In this document: positions 1 to 11,539 of the stretch, one piece after another | Position numbering within the stretch: the first letter of the stretch is position 1 | Layout of the letters: each line of letters begins with the position of its first letter | From: Isoetes taiwanensis | Lineage: Eukaryota; Streptophyta; Lycopodiopsida; Isoetales; Isoetaceae | Reading direction: 5' to 3' | DNA: 64,000 nt | NCBI GenBank assembly: GCA_021234155.1 | Contig: JAJEKV010000064.1 | Coordinates: 3,040,001-3,104,000, forward strand | The notes under the pieces: model-generated | What the model was told of the DNA's origin: nothing | What the model saw: only the letters and a program-made list of their open reading frames with translations | Databases searched by the model: none | Position numbers and translations under genes: made by a program

Positions 1-912
1 AGAAATGTAAATAGTAAATATTTAATGAACATCACTTGTCTTGGTCTTTGGTCTTGTATCACTTGTGTCTTCGTATTTTGATGTCTCTTGGATTCTCCGG
101 GGTCGGGCTTCTAGGTTCGGTGGCTTAGGTTGCTCTGACATGCTCATGTACATCTATGTTTCTCTATGGTATTCTTGTGCTCTGCGACACCAGGCCTAGT
201 TCTCCTGGCGAGGATACTACGTCACTTCTATGACTCCATGGTAAGAGATCCTCCAGTGCCAGACGTGGGCTGGGAAGGGTATGCACATACGAGGTTCATC
301 CCACCACTCCTGCTACAGAGCACGGAATGTGAGCTGGCTGGGCATGTTTCTGCTAACAAGGCCTGCATGTAGGCTGGCTGAGCTTCCCATTGTCCCAAAG
401 CTATGGTTATGATGTTTCGGTATTTTGACGATGTTTCTCTACTTCTGATGCTCATGTTTGGTATTTTCTTGGATTATGTTGTCATTGTCTTGCACTATAA
501 TCACATAGGATGTTGTGTCTCTGCTTGTGTTATGTTCTTGTATCCAAGATTTCTCATGCAGTGGCAGCCAGAGATCCCCACTTAGTCACGAGGACTAACC
601 CCCGTGAGTGCATGTGCAATGAATTAGCAAGCAATGGTCAAGCTAATGGAGATAATGGAGCTCGGGGGCATAGTTGAGCTAGAAGATTCTAGAGTTGCTA
701 CATTATATTGTACTTGTACTGTGGATATAATAATTCCTCTGGATTTATGTTGAATTTGTAAGAATGGTTCAGATTTCAGCAAGGGAAGATTCAATTCTTC
801 ACCAATACTATTGTTTTTGTAAAGTTCATACCAACCTAGATTTAGTCTTTTTGCAAGTTTTGAAAAGATCCTGAGTTGCTAGGAGGGTCAACTCGGCAGG
901 CTCATCACAATA
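1..912. other. Intergenic, no gene recognised
   Basis: Only short open frames occur here, and none shows a protein motif or codon pattern I recognise. No clear repeat or RNA gene was seen. Confidence 0.5.
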
Positions 913-1057
913 CGTAACGTTCCTAACCGACATGTTCTTAACTAACTGGGCAAAACCGTCTAGACGTTTATGAGTAATTGCTTCTACCCATTTATGCCAG
1001 TGTCTCGAGAACACGACACCAAGATCCACTTGAGCAGTCTCTCATGGGTCCGTTACA
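913..1057 (-). repeat. TRIM long terminal repeat, 3' copy
   Basis: This is the 3' LTR of the minus-strand TRIM. Its inner edge abuts the purine tract at 1058-1069. It aligns with 1206-1350 over its whole length, with scattered substitutions. Confidence 0.8.
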
Positions 1058-1205
1058 ATCTCTCCCACTAGAATTGTGCTTGTCCTTGAGCATCCAAACC
1101 TTAGACCACACCATCCCATGGTGTCTAAGACCAAGTCATGACCTACACTCCAACGGTATTCCGGGTCCATGGAGACTCAAACTCGAACCCTGCTCTGATA
1201 CCAAA

Positions 1206-1350
1206 TGTAACGTTCCTAACCAACATGCACTTAACCAACTGGGCAAAATTGTCTAGACGTTTATGAGTAGTCGCTTCTACCCATTTATGCCGGTGTCTCA
1301 GGAATAAGATACTAAGATCCACTCGATCGGTCTCCCATGGGTCCGTTATA
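1206..1350 (-). repeat. TRIM long terminal repeat, 5' copy
   Basis: This is the 5' LTR of the minus-strand TRIM, adjoining the tRNA-Met primer-binding site at 1192-1203. The outer end reads CGTTATA instead of CGTTACA. Confidence 0.8.
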
Positions 1351-1640
1351 TAATCTCAGATCAAGTAGAATCTTGGAGAATAGCTATGGGAAAAATATGA
1401 ACCTTTGATCAATAAAACTACATGGAAACTTGTGGAATTGCCCACAATGAAAGTCCATTCAATGTAAGTGGCTTTCTAAGATTAGTAATAACCAACACAC
1501 CAAAAGTGCAGATTCTTTTCATTACCATTAGGTTCTAAGGCTTTATCCCATACCCCATAGAACATATCAATTCCTCCCCTTCCTTGAGATGATTGCCCTC
1601 AAGTATGTGAAACACACCAATGTTACCACGAGGAATTAAA

Positions 1641-1990
1641 CATTGGCTCTAATACCAAATGTTTTAACACTAAGGTGTCGTATCAATGGTATCAGAGCCA
1701 AGTCGCCATGGGAACATCTCATAGGCAAATGTTGTTAAGTCCCATATGCTCAAGGGTGAGCATTCTGACGAGGAGAGGAATTGATGTCGTTTGGGGGCCA
1801 TGGGGCCCACTTGAGTTGGGGAGGCGACACCTAATTATCACATTTGGAGGGTCAAATCTTAGTGTCTAGATGCTTTTGCCCAGTTGGTTGGGGCACAATA
1901 GTTAAAGCCACACCAAGATCTACTTGAGTAGTCTCCCATGAGTTCCGTTACAATCTCTCCCACTAGAACCATGCTCGTCCTCGACTTTGA
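1641..1990. mobile_element. Rearranged TRIM-related fragment
   Basis: A plus-strand primer-binding site TGGTATCAGAGCC lies at 1687-1699. At about 1858-1957 there is a piece resembling the TRIM repeat in the opposite orientation (it shares GTCTAGA, TTTTGCCCAGTTGGTT and CCGTTACA). The same purine tract complement, ATCTCTCCCACT, follows near 1953-1964. The parts are not in the order of an intact element, so this looks like a recombined or nested remnant. Confidence 0.6.
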
Positions 1991-3407
1991 TTCTTTCTTC
2001 CTTCAAGCAAAAAAAAATTAATATGCTTTTATATGGCTCATTTCTTTTTATTATTTATTTTTAGCCATTGATGTAAACAATATTCTCCCATATATTCCCG
2101 GGGGTTCACCTTTGATCAGCGTATAACCCATGAGAGTTCAACGGAGGGGTGTTTTTTGGACCATTTGCGTACGTATACTTAGGGTTAGGGGTGTTTTTAA
2201 GCACTAATCTAGAGCAACATCTATACACAGAGGGGTCAAATTGCCTTTTAAAAATGCGCATACAAGGGGTTTTTTTTGCTACCCTTCGAACGCAGATGCC
2301 ATACCCCCCTTATGTGTGCACCCCCCAGGACATATTCTTTCTCCCACACTCTGCACTGTTTACTAAAAATTTAGTGGGGTCAAATTGGATATGATTCTCC
2401 CACCATTGAAACAAGTCAAGATACAAGTCAAATCTTAGTTTCAAAACTTGGGTATGAAAAAGACATGTGTACAATTTCAACGTCATCCAAACGAATCTAC
2501 CAGACTGGCAAAACAACCACATCAGTAGAGTGTAATAACTCCAATGGGCTATAACTTACAATGACTATAAGGAAAACACATGGAAAACTGCAAGCATATA
2601 TACACTGAGTCAACATACTGTAAATACTCATGTATGTTGCTATATATGCTGCACTGCCAGAGCAAAAGACATAACAAAATTTGTTGTAGAAATGAAGGGA
2701 CCGAGAACAGAGTCTCTAGCCTAGGTATTTGATGCCCCTGCCAAGTAGGCAGCATTATAAAGGCTAGTCTGCAATAAGGAGCCACAGCTTAGATGCTATT
2801 CAACCAGCCAAAAAATGACACCTTCAAAACAACAAGAAACAACTCTTAAACTAGCAATGTTATAAGTCTTCTAACTGTGAAAGTGTTGAAGAGTCCTAAA
2901 TGCTAGGAGCTTTTGTGGGTGTTTTATTACAAGATGAAAGTCCAAACTTGTAAATCGTGTCTACAATAAGAAAAGATTTGTCGGCATACCAGATTTGCGA
3001 AAGGAGGTATCCATATTTGCAAGGAAGACCCAACAGACGCCACCAATTTGAAGCAAAAGATTCGAAAGCAGGATTTAAGGCGAAATATGTAAATCTTTGT
3101 AACTCAAAGAAAAGGATGCAATAACCACGGCTAACAAGAGCCAGGCTTAAGCAAATCCGACACCCCTGCTTCGATTGCCTCATCCATTACAGAACCCTAA
3201 AAATAAGAATACACCAGCACCATCTAAAAGCATAGGCAAAAACCATTGCCTTGAATTGTGTGAAAGCGAAGGTTGTACCTGCACCTCCATGGGACATGCC
3301 TTGCAGGCTCTCTCCAACGAGCTCATCTCACCGACCTACCCTCAAAGACCTAAATTGCCTTTGCTCATCTATGTTCGTGTTCCAGATTTGCATGTCCACT
3401 GTGTGTA
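1991..3407. other. Intergenic, no gene recognised
   Basis: Open frames of up to 95 codons exist on both strands, but none has a recognisable motif, a conserved copy elsewhere in the window, or a convincing splice context. Confidence 0.45.
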
Positions 3408-3434
3408 ATAAGCACAATTTCATTAATTATGGAC
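3408..3434 (+). repeat. Element 1 left terminal inverted repeat
   Basis: It reads ATAAGCACAATTTC...TTATGGAC from outside in. It matches, inverted, 18706-18734 and both ends of element 2. A subterminal second GTCCA motif follows at about 3449-3453. Confidence 0.75.
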
Positions 3435-3494
3435 AATACCTGAATTTATGGACCATTTTTTAGTACACTTGGATGAATGACTCATTTTCATACA

Positions 3495-6400
3495 CTAGTT
3501 GACATCCCCTGCGAGTGCTGCATATGCCTCAGCAGCATGCACGGGTATCTTAATAGTATTAGGTATCTTCTTCTTGTTTGATGGCTCCCAAGCGTAGTCG
3601 ATAGTCTCCACTTCTATGCGGTCACTTGCAGTCGTTGGCCTCCATCTCTTCTTCCAGCAATTGGCATAATTAGCTGGGTAGACTTCGTTCCTCACTGGGA
3701 TTGCCTCCCACCAAGTCACCAGAATAGTCTCAAAGTTCTCCTTCTTATCATCCATTTGTGGGTCCTCAGTAGCTAGGCCCACCCAAGTTGGGCACAACAC
3801 ATCATCAGGGCGTGCCATAATAAACATACCTTTCTTCAAATCTTTGTATGGGTTGAATTTCAGTGCAGGTTTGTCCTTCCGGGGGCCGGCGTAAGGAGGA
3901 GTGATAGTAACAATTGGCTCCACCACTACAGCTACATGAGGTGGAGCTTGTGCTTGCCTAATGCGTGGTCGAGGAAGTCATTATAAGTGCCTTCAGTCAC
4001 GCTGATGTTGTTCGAAGTTCTTGCAAGAGTTTCATCCAATATTCAATCGTGGGCGTGAAGCGTGCCAAGTAGTTGGCGGTTTCGAGCACCTTTGTTAGGC
4101 GTTGAACAAGCAACCCAATGCAATATATGCTTGTGGATACTGTTTCGCAGCAGGCCAAGGTCCTTCACCGATTTCTTGGGAGGAAGCAGCTTAGGATATC
4201 CAACTGGCATCATGGGCTTCCCGTCCTCTTTTTCTTTCCACATCTTTATTCCACCAGCAGGCAACCAATCCGGGTAAGTGGGTCTAGTTTTGTAATACAT
4301 GGTGGCCAATCACCATTCATAGCGAATCCGAAAGTTAGAGGGGTGGTATGACTGTCAATCTATCATCCCCATCGGCATGTAGCCTTCTATAAAACCCTTC
4401 CAATCGGAACTTTGTCAACAACATAGGCAATGTGTGTATTCAAGTTGCATTTGTGGAATTCATACGGTGGTTACGGCATTGTGAGCACCTCTGCCTTCTT
4501 TAAAGATGTAGAGAAGTTACCAAACAAGGCATCGATATCATCATGTGTGTGTGGGGCATCATGAACCCTAGCTCAATCTCTTCAAACACACCAAGATATA
4601 CTAGGTAAGAAAGATAGGAGAAGACATACCTATTCTTGTTACGTCGGATCGTTGTCGGTTTGCAAAAAAAAAGTATCTTGGGCAGAGGCTTCAATGATGG
4701 TCCCCGTGCGTGTGGCAAATTAGCGGTATATTTGGTATTGGATAGTGACAACTTTGACTCCAAGGCCGTCGTGTCTCGCAATGAGGGAGACCCATTTTGG
4801 AGCAGATGATTCGGGCAGCGGACGGTGGCCTCCCGCATACTCGTGCCCCATCTCTAATCTCTTCAAGATGCTATTCAAAGAACCTACATGGAAGTTAGAG
4901 TCATCGGCCATAAGTCGGGGCAAAGTTTCCATAGGATCCATTCCCATGACCATGAGTCAATGCACCGGTCAATGTCGTTTTCAGCTTGTCAAGTCTCGAG
5001 AGAGACTTCCGCAGTTATTGCAATTTTGGAATCATTGTTTTGGCTTGATCCATTTTGTCGTGAATAATACAAAGATATTGGTCGGGATACCGTGGGAGTA
5101 TAATCTCCACGACCCGATCTTTGTGTGCGACACGAGGCCTGCTCCAGTCTATGCGCTCTTCTTTCATCATGCAACATCCTCCTCTCTCCTTCATCTTTGG
5201 TCTTCAGTAACTCCGTACGGATCACCTCACATGTATCGCATTTGGAGAATGCAATTTTCTTTTGCGATCTGGCGTCTCGGAAGCTCGCCTCCCGTTCTAT
5301 GAAAACACGCCGGTGATACCTTCTTGCGATCAATGCCACAACCCTGCATTAACTTCTTCTAGAATCTTTGGACCGTAAACATTGCGGGCAACTTCGACAT
5401 TCTCTCTTATTCCCTCCTCGTTTCTCCCTGCGGTGGGGCAAGGATTCACCGTTCTCCCTCACGAACATGGAAAACACGGCCTCACATGCCAGCGTCGAGG
5501 GGCGAGGCTTCAAGGTGCCACGGTTACCATGTTAGGCCTTGCGTGCACCCTCAAGAAATTGGGCCTTCCATTTCGGATCTGCCCGACTTTGAGATCCCGA
5601 GACCAAGGTACCACGCCCTTTCAGAAAGCGAGATTCCCCTGCAGACACCCGGTCGTCCCACTCTTGACCTTTCATGTTGTTGGCGAACATGTCATAAACA
5701 AAAGTAACCCTATCACTTGATTTCATGGCAAGGAATTCCTTTTCGCATGTTAACAACTTGATTCAGAGAGAACCCCGACGCAACACCTATTCTTGCAACA
5801 CAAGGTCCTCCATGGCGAGGATAGCATTACGAGTGGTGAGGCGAGCAAGCTTTGGTAGCCTAACAACCTTCCTGGGCTGTCGGGAATGAAAAGTGTAATG
5901 TCGTTTCTCATAATTTGGGTGCTTCGATGCTCGAGCGAGCTCCCGGCTGGACACAATATCGCTTCTGTTGCGGTCTTTGCGGTCAATATCTCCGAGACCT
6001 TTACTCCATCAACACGGACGAGGTCATTGCTCCATCTCACGAGCATCCCCGGCTTCGGCACCTGCAAGCAACCCTGGCAACGGATGTTCACTTCAGAAAG
6101 GGGAGGGAAACCTTCAGTTACAGATACTCCCACAAACTTGAAACCCAGAAACTGGTCACAAACTGCATCATCGGGGCCAGTGAAAGATATGAATCCCTTT
6201 CCGGCGATAATGGAGTCGCATGAGTGCCATATCTCACAATCCTTTTCAAGAAGGGTATATCTTGTCAGCGGTTGTGTCTCCTTCCCCACCTCTGTCCGCT
6301 GTCTTTTGCTGGGGACGTCATTAGCAGACGACTCACGAGCATCTTCACTTCTCCAGAGAATGAATGAGCCCCTGGCTTCTGCTATTGTGGTTGCATCTGG

Positions 6401-6550
6401 AGTTGGCCAAGGAAGGGTATGGTGGCCTTCGAACACTTCCTCCACACCTACGCTCACTAGTCCATTCGATATCTCCTTGAAGTGGCATTGTGTCATTTGC
6501 CCCACAACTCCCTTTGCTACTAGATGTTCATTAAGGAAGAGATACACAAT
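3495..6550 (-). pseudogene. Gene T copy 1: DUF7869-type candidate transposase, broken
   Basis: Segments in several frames align end to end with copies 2 and 3. Exon 2 begins at 6550, after the acceptor GTGCAG, with IVYLFLNEHLVAKG. The middle contains RYTLLEKDCEIWHSC. The domain core includes FSKCDTC near 5.25 kb, CIIHDKMDQ near 5045-5075, DSNFHVGSLNSILKRLE near 4.87 kb, and GFMMPHTHDDIDALFG near 4.5-4.56 kb. The C-terminal segment (3495-3926) ends AYAALAGDVN before the stop. A plain DUF7869 gene would be one open protein of roughly 900 residues; here many frameshifts interrupt it. The intron upstream of 6550 carries palindrome A copies. DUF7869 membership is from memory of the QLDNC..NKN and GHTH(D/E)DID pattern. 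The transposase role is inference. Confidence 0.75.
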
Positions 6551-6700
6551 CTGCACAAGGATTTCAGTAGTGTTAAAATCGAGTAAGGAAGACGAGAAAG
6601 CAATGCAAATGACCTGGGGGGATTCCCATTCAATGGTTACAAGGACAATGAAATTGGGCGGGTGCCCTTTTTTACATATGAGGTCTTTAGATTCCCCTTG

Positions 6701-7290
6701 TATAAGGTTAGTATTGGATGCAGTAAGTCTCACAATGGGTAGAAAAGAAGGTTCTCACTACGAGCAAAGGCCATATCACAAGACAAATTGGGCCCTAGCC
6801 CAATTTGTTCGTGGTAGTAGAAGAGCTGTAAAGTAAAAGAGAGACTTCGGCCGCCCAATTTAGTATCACCAGGAGAAAACACATTCGAGATCTGATTAGC
6901 CCCCACCCGCCGGTTTCACCTATCTGGTCATCTACACAAAGGGACAATCTGGGCGACCGCCCAATTTGTCCCCTTGTTGCAAATTGGGCGGCCGCCCAAT
7001 TTGAACCGAATGAGGCGCTTATATAAGGGTAGTATTGATGCAGTCAGTCTCACAATGGGTACAAAAGAAGGTTCTCGCCGAACAAGGCCATATCACAAGA
7101 CAAATTGGGCGCCCAATTTGTTCGTGGTGGTAAAAGAGCTGTGAAGTAGGCAGAGACTCGGCGCCCGCCCAATTTAGCTGTCACCAAGAGAAAACACTTT
7201 CGAGATACAGTTTGCCCACCCGGCCAGTTTCACCTATCTGGTCATCTACACAAAGGGACAATCTGGGCGACCGCCCAATTTGTCCCTTTC
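6701..7290. repeat. Tandem duplication (about 315 bp) carrying palindrome A
   Basis: The block 6701-6974 is repeated at 7023-7286 with about 90 percent agreement by eye. Both units contain AAATTGGGC-type palindromes at matching positions. The copy at 6982-7003, between the units, has arms AAATTGGGCGG / CCGCCCAATTT and is a perfect 22-nt palindrome. On the minus strand this lies just upstream of exon 2 of gene T, that is, in its first intron. Confidence 0.75.
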
Positions 7291-7953
7291 TGTAGATGAA
7301 ACTGAAGGAGGCAGACACTAAAAGAACTAAGGAGGCAGACACTAACTGGAATTTATCATTGAGCTACCAAAACAAATACAATCGAGCATTGGAAGGGCCT
7401 GACTACAAACAAGGGTGGACTTATCAGGGTAGTTATTGGGTTAATGGAGAAAATAGCAGGCACACAATTCCTGCACACCAATTTCAGGAAAAGGACGGAC
7501 TGCATCGAAACTTAGAGTTTATGTAAATGTGACAGTAACCAGGTGAAAATCAACAGGCGCCATCGAGAAGGCGTGAATGAAGAGGTGTGAATGAAGAGGC
7601 GTGAATGGAAAGGTGTGAATGAACAGGCGTGCTTGAAGAGGTGCGAATGAACAGCCATGAATGGAAAGGCGTGATTGATTACATCCCTTCAGATCACATT
7701 TGCAGCAATTACACATCGAGGTATGGCGAATTTAACTGTGGAGCAGCATAAACCTTTGGAGATCTCGTGGCCATGAGTATGAATCGCTGAAGATGTTTGC
7801 GTCTTGCAGAAAAGATAGTAGCCAAACAAAGCACTGCCAGAAAAACAACAGGTTTGAAGCGCATTTACATTTAAACAAGAATTCCCCCCAAAATTTGAAT
7901 GTAATTTCCCCCCTATTTTGAAAGTTAAATGTCCCACCTAATTTCGAAGTAAT
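7291..7953. other. Spacer of element 1, no gene recognised
   Basis: No coding pattern was recognised. A short 14-bp minisatellite is annotated separately. Stretches rich in C and A runs follow at 7.88-7.95 kb. Confidence 0.45.
7568..7676 (+). repeat. 14-bp minisatellite, about 8 units
   Basis: Units follow the pattern GAAGAG(G/A)(C/T)GTGAAT, with GGAAAG and GAACAG variants at the front. Eight near-copies run head to tail. Confidence 0.8.
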
Positions 7954-8639
7954 ATGTCCGGCCCGGAACTTTTAAACACAAATTCCCGCCTAAAGCACGT
8001 GCGGCATGTGACGCTCCCTGCTAAACATACGGCGCCCGGCCGTACACTCGGCAGGAAATCCCCCGTCCGGCTCAACAACCGCACGGGCCCTCCGTCTACC
8101 CCGCACTCTGAGGTGACCCTTAGTGCGGGGAGGGAACACGAAGGTGTCTTGCGCGCCCTTCCCCTATGGGCTCCTATAACAGCGGAAGCGATAACACGTC
8201 AGAACTAGCATCAAACATATACAAATACTACCTCGAAGGGTAGCGCATCACACACATATCAATGCAAAGATGGTAATCACGAACCATAAAACATGAGAGC
8301 TCCTACCCCGGCTCAGACTCATAAGGAGGATGACTGACTGGCTAGGCCTCAAGATAGAACAGACTGAGTCATGGCAATGGCGAGGGCTGGCATAGAACAA
8401 TGGCTAGGGTTGACCACTCCATCCGCCCCTCCTGTGCATACTTTGCAGATGGGCTAAATCAGGCTCTGACAGGACTCTAGCCTTCCGGATACGCAATCCC
8501 ATGGCATCACCCATCGGGACTACTCCAGGTTGCATCTCCCTGGTCCGACGAGGCAGGAAGGGTTGCATCTCCCCTTCCCAGGGTCTAGAGGTGCCGTGGG
8601 CGGCTAGAGAATCGTGCAGGGATAGGTTCTATACGTACA
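7954..8639. other. GC-rich unassigned segment, LTR-like in texture
   Basis: This is a GC-rich block without coding motifs, and its base composition differs from the spacer on either side. It may be part of an inserted element that includes 8.64-10.1 kb, but I could not find paired ends. Confidence 0.3.
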
Positions 8640-9250
8640 AAATTAAAATTTCTGACGTATAAAGTTAAAAAATACGTATTTTTTAATAAAATACGTATTT
8701 AACGTGATAAATACCTCGCCGTAGGAAAAAATCTTCAAGCAGACGCGAAACCTTCGCGGAAAGCGTCGCTGAAAATTTTTCGCCGACGCTAAATAGAAAG
8801 AATCGCGAAAGGCCGAGTTCGACATTGGCGTCTGACGCTGAAAAAGCTCGCGGATAGCGTCGCGAAAATTTTTCGCGACGCTATCCAGGTTCATTTTCAG
8901 ACGCCGAAAAGCAAATGGTGTTCAAAAAAAATATGGCAAAAACAATTTCTGTCGGAAGATTTTGCAGACGGCAAAAACAACTAAATCAGCGACGCCGAAA
9001 AAGTCCGCGACGCTGTGGGTGGCGTTGTTTTCGCAGACGCGAAAAAATTTTGGTTTCGCGTACGCGATTCACAAGGTTTCACAGACGCTGAAAATTTTTC
9101 GCGTCGCGATATATAGTTGTTTTAAGACGACAAAATCTTCCGCGGAATTGTTTTTGTCGTATTTTTTTATGCGTTATATCCGCAAATTTGTGCCGTATCA
9201 TACAATTCATCGTATTAAGGTAAAAAGCGTCTGGCGTATTGAACCTATCC
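8640..9250. repeat. Fold-back segment with nested inverted repeats
   Basis: Two arms (about 8924-8980 and 9117-9172) are inverted copies of each other, sharing GACAAAAACAATTCC-like and GGAAGATTTTG-like blocks. A second, perfect stem-loop lies at about 8851-8886 with arms GGATAGCGTCGCGAAAA and its complement. The word AGACGC followed by an A-run recurs throughout on both strands. Repeated ACGTATTTT words mark the left edge. This is the layout of a fold-back or MITE-like element inserted in the spacer. Confidence 0.65.
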
Positions 9251-10243
9251 CCGAATCGTGGCGACACACGATGCAGGTACCGATTTGGACCCCCAAAACG
9301 AGCCAAGCCAACACTTGCAGCCTCGAGAGGCGTGGCAACACCTTGCCCCGTGAGGTGTCGGACCCATACTCGCCCCACCGAAGTGACCCCACCATAAGCC
9401 TAGCCCACTATGGGATCCCCGAAGCCCCCACTCGGCGGGGATCCTCCCTCCACATTCCCTCTAGCCCCGTTATGTGGTCTTTGAGTCATATCATAGCCTC
9501 GATAGCACGGTGGGCTCCTATGCACAAAGCCGCATCTAATAGGAACTAAGGAACCTACTCTAGGAGCATACTACATATGGCCCTAGGTCTCTACCCCCCT
9601 TCCCAATACAAGAGGAGCAAACATGATCAACCAACATCACATAATCATCATATCATGAGAATAATCATAAGAAGAACATCTTAACCTAATCATACAATTC
9701 TAACTAATGGTTAGGGTTCATTGATTAGGGTTCAAGATGTTGAAGACGGGTTCTAGGATGGCTCTACTCTAGATACAAGATACTAGCATATCTGGAATGC
9801 TAATTCCAGATAAGCTATCACAACTACTATCCTACATACCTGCTCCTGAAGCTCTCCCTCCAGATCCGTGTGCCTCCATGGTCTTCGACTCACGTGATGC
9901 TGCTCCTACTCCAAGAACGAGTCTACCTGTTGGGGCCTCTTTGCACCAGTCTATGCTCTGACAAGCGATGTTCAAAACGGGGGTTTTGAGCAGTAGGTGA
10001 GTCTCACGGGTGCTAGGGGCTGGAAAGAGGCCTAGGGTTAGGGTTTAGGCCTATATAAGTTAGGTCCACCTAGGATGCCACGTGGCGCCAATCGGGTGAG
10101 TCCTGTGTGGCGGGTGCCCAATAGGTTAAGGCCACGTGGATAATGGTCTAAACCTATGGTTGGCTAAGTTATGAGAATAACTTGGCCATGCCCCCTAGTG
10201 CCACAACCTATGGTATACAAGGCTATGAAGATAGACTTGTATA
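9251..10243. other. Spacer of element 1, no gene recognised
   Basis: No conserved protein pattern is seen. The segment contains a promoter-like site at 10031-10058 and two CACGTGG words near 10.08 and 10.13 kb. Confidence 0.4.
10031..10058 (+). promoter_or_regulatory. Telo-box plus TATA box, possible plant promoter
   Basis: AGGGTTAGGGTTTAGG (two telomere-like boxes, known in plant promoters as telo-boxes) is followed directly by CTATATAAG. It could drive transcription rightward, either of gene L or of an element inserted in the spacer. No transcript start is known. Confidence 0.4.
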
Positions 10244-10297
10244 GTGACGGTTCCAGGAATATACGTATTTATGGCGTATATTCCCCTGGACCGTCAC
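10244..10297. repeat. Perfect-type stem-loop, about 22-bp arms
   Basis: GTGACGGTTCCAGG at the left pairs with CCTGGACCGTCAC at the right, and GAATATACG pairs with CGTATATTC, around a loop of roughly 9 bases. One small bulge separates the two blocks. Confidence 0.7.
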
Positions 10298-10811
10298 ACG
10301 GCACGTGCATGACTCGAATTAATTTTGGGCGGGCTTTAAATGACGGATTTGAAATTCAAAATCTCCGTGCACTTATTATTAAGGTCCACAATTAATTCCT
10401 CACGCTCGAACCCACCAACGGTCCATTTTTATTTCAAAAGGCCAAACTCTTACATGCACGACACTTGTCTTCGCGTCATGAAAGGTCCATAACCCTTTAA
10501 AAGCCCCTCATTCTCCTCGACTGCAGTTTTAGAAAATTCTGTGCTTCTTTAGTGCTTTGTGCTCCGCTTAACACTGTCGCCTTCATATTTCTTAGCCACG
10601 AAAGTCATTCTCATCCCTATCCTGTCGCCGCACTATACTCCCGAACCAGCTGTCGACTTCGGATCGAGCACTTGGTGCCTTGTGTTTCTCGGCCGCTTGT
10701 CGCCATCCTGTTGGCGCCTTCCTCTCTTCATTGTCCTATCGCACGGGTACCCACGTACACCAAGGAATCTTAGCGATTGATGGCATCTCGCCCCACCACG
10801 GGGAGGCAAAG

Positions 10812-11539
10812 GTAAGCTGGACTACTTTCTTAATATAAACTTGAGCTGCTGATTGAGTATCTCGCTATTGCATCTCGAACACGTGGCTGACATATTAACA
10901 TCTTCTAGATGCCTCCTTTGGTCCCCACAAATGCATACGTAATGTGTAGAATAGGGCACCCAATTGCTTCCCTCGGGGTCTTTCATTTTTTCAAAACATT
11001 GGACTTTTTCCCTAACACAAAGTGGCGGACGCCCAATTTGCTTTAGTTCCCTCACACCAAACTGGGCTACCACTTCCCAAAAGTCGCTTATCCTCGATAA
11101 GCAAATTGGGCGTCCGCCCACTTTGGTGTGAGGGATAAGTAAATTGGGCAGGCGCCCACTTTGGTGTTAGGGAAAAAGTCCAATGTTTTGCAAAATGAAA
11201 GACCCTGAGGGAAGCAATTGGGTGCCCTATTCAGTTCTGCACACAGGTATGCATTTGTGGGGACCAGTGAGGCATCTAGAAGATGTTAATATGTCAGCGG
11301 GCGCCCAATTTAGTGTGCGTAGGGATCTGGCCAAATTGGGCGGGCTGGTCCCTACGATGCAATCGTCTCCTCAGCCCCAAGGCTCACCATGAGTTGAGCC
11401 GAGTAAATTGGGCGGGCGCCCAATTTGGTGTGCGTAGGGATCCGGCCAAATTGGGCGGGCGCCCAATTTGGCCTCCATCATACAACCGTCTCTTCAGCCC
11501 CAAGTCTCCCAAGTACTAACACTACTTTCCGTTCTGCAG
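10812..11539 (+). repeat. Intron of gene L copy 1 with palindrome A cluster
   Basis: The intron contains two exact palindrome A copies (11405-11426 and 11448-11469, GG centre) and at least five diverged ones between 11.02 and 11.35 kb. Several stand as inverted neighbours, so larger stem-loops are possible. A long inverted pair also occurs: text around 10.89-11.03 kb recurs in reverse at about 11.17-11.29 kb (AGACCCTGAGGGAAGCAATT and flanks). Confidence 0.75.

Larger units (their letters stand above)
913..1350 (-). mobile_element. TRIM-type miniature LTR retrotransposon, complete
   Basis: Two direct repeats of about 145 bp (913-1057 and 1206-1350) flank about 148 bp that could not encode a protein. 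On the minus strand the upstream repeat is followed within two bases by TGGTATCAGAGC (1192-1203), the standard plant primer-binding site for initiator tRNA-Met. The downstream repeat is preceded by a purine tract, AGTGGGAGAGAT (1058-1069). The repeats begin TGTAACG and end CGTTACA, with small changes. This is the full plan of a terminal-repeat retrotransposon in miniature. It has no gag or pol and must have been mobilised in trans. I see no clear target duplication, so it is probably old. Confidence 0.85.

Noticed and set aside
1175-1205. tRNA-like B box (GGTTCGAG) on the minus strand
   Set aside because: It is explained by the TRIM primer-binding region; no A box is present at the right distance.
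5886-6836. 316-codon plus-strand frame
   Set aside because: It is antisense to gene T copy 1, whose minus frame aligns with copies 2 and 3. It is a shadow despite its length.
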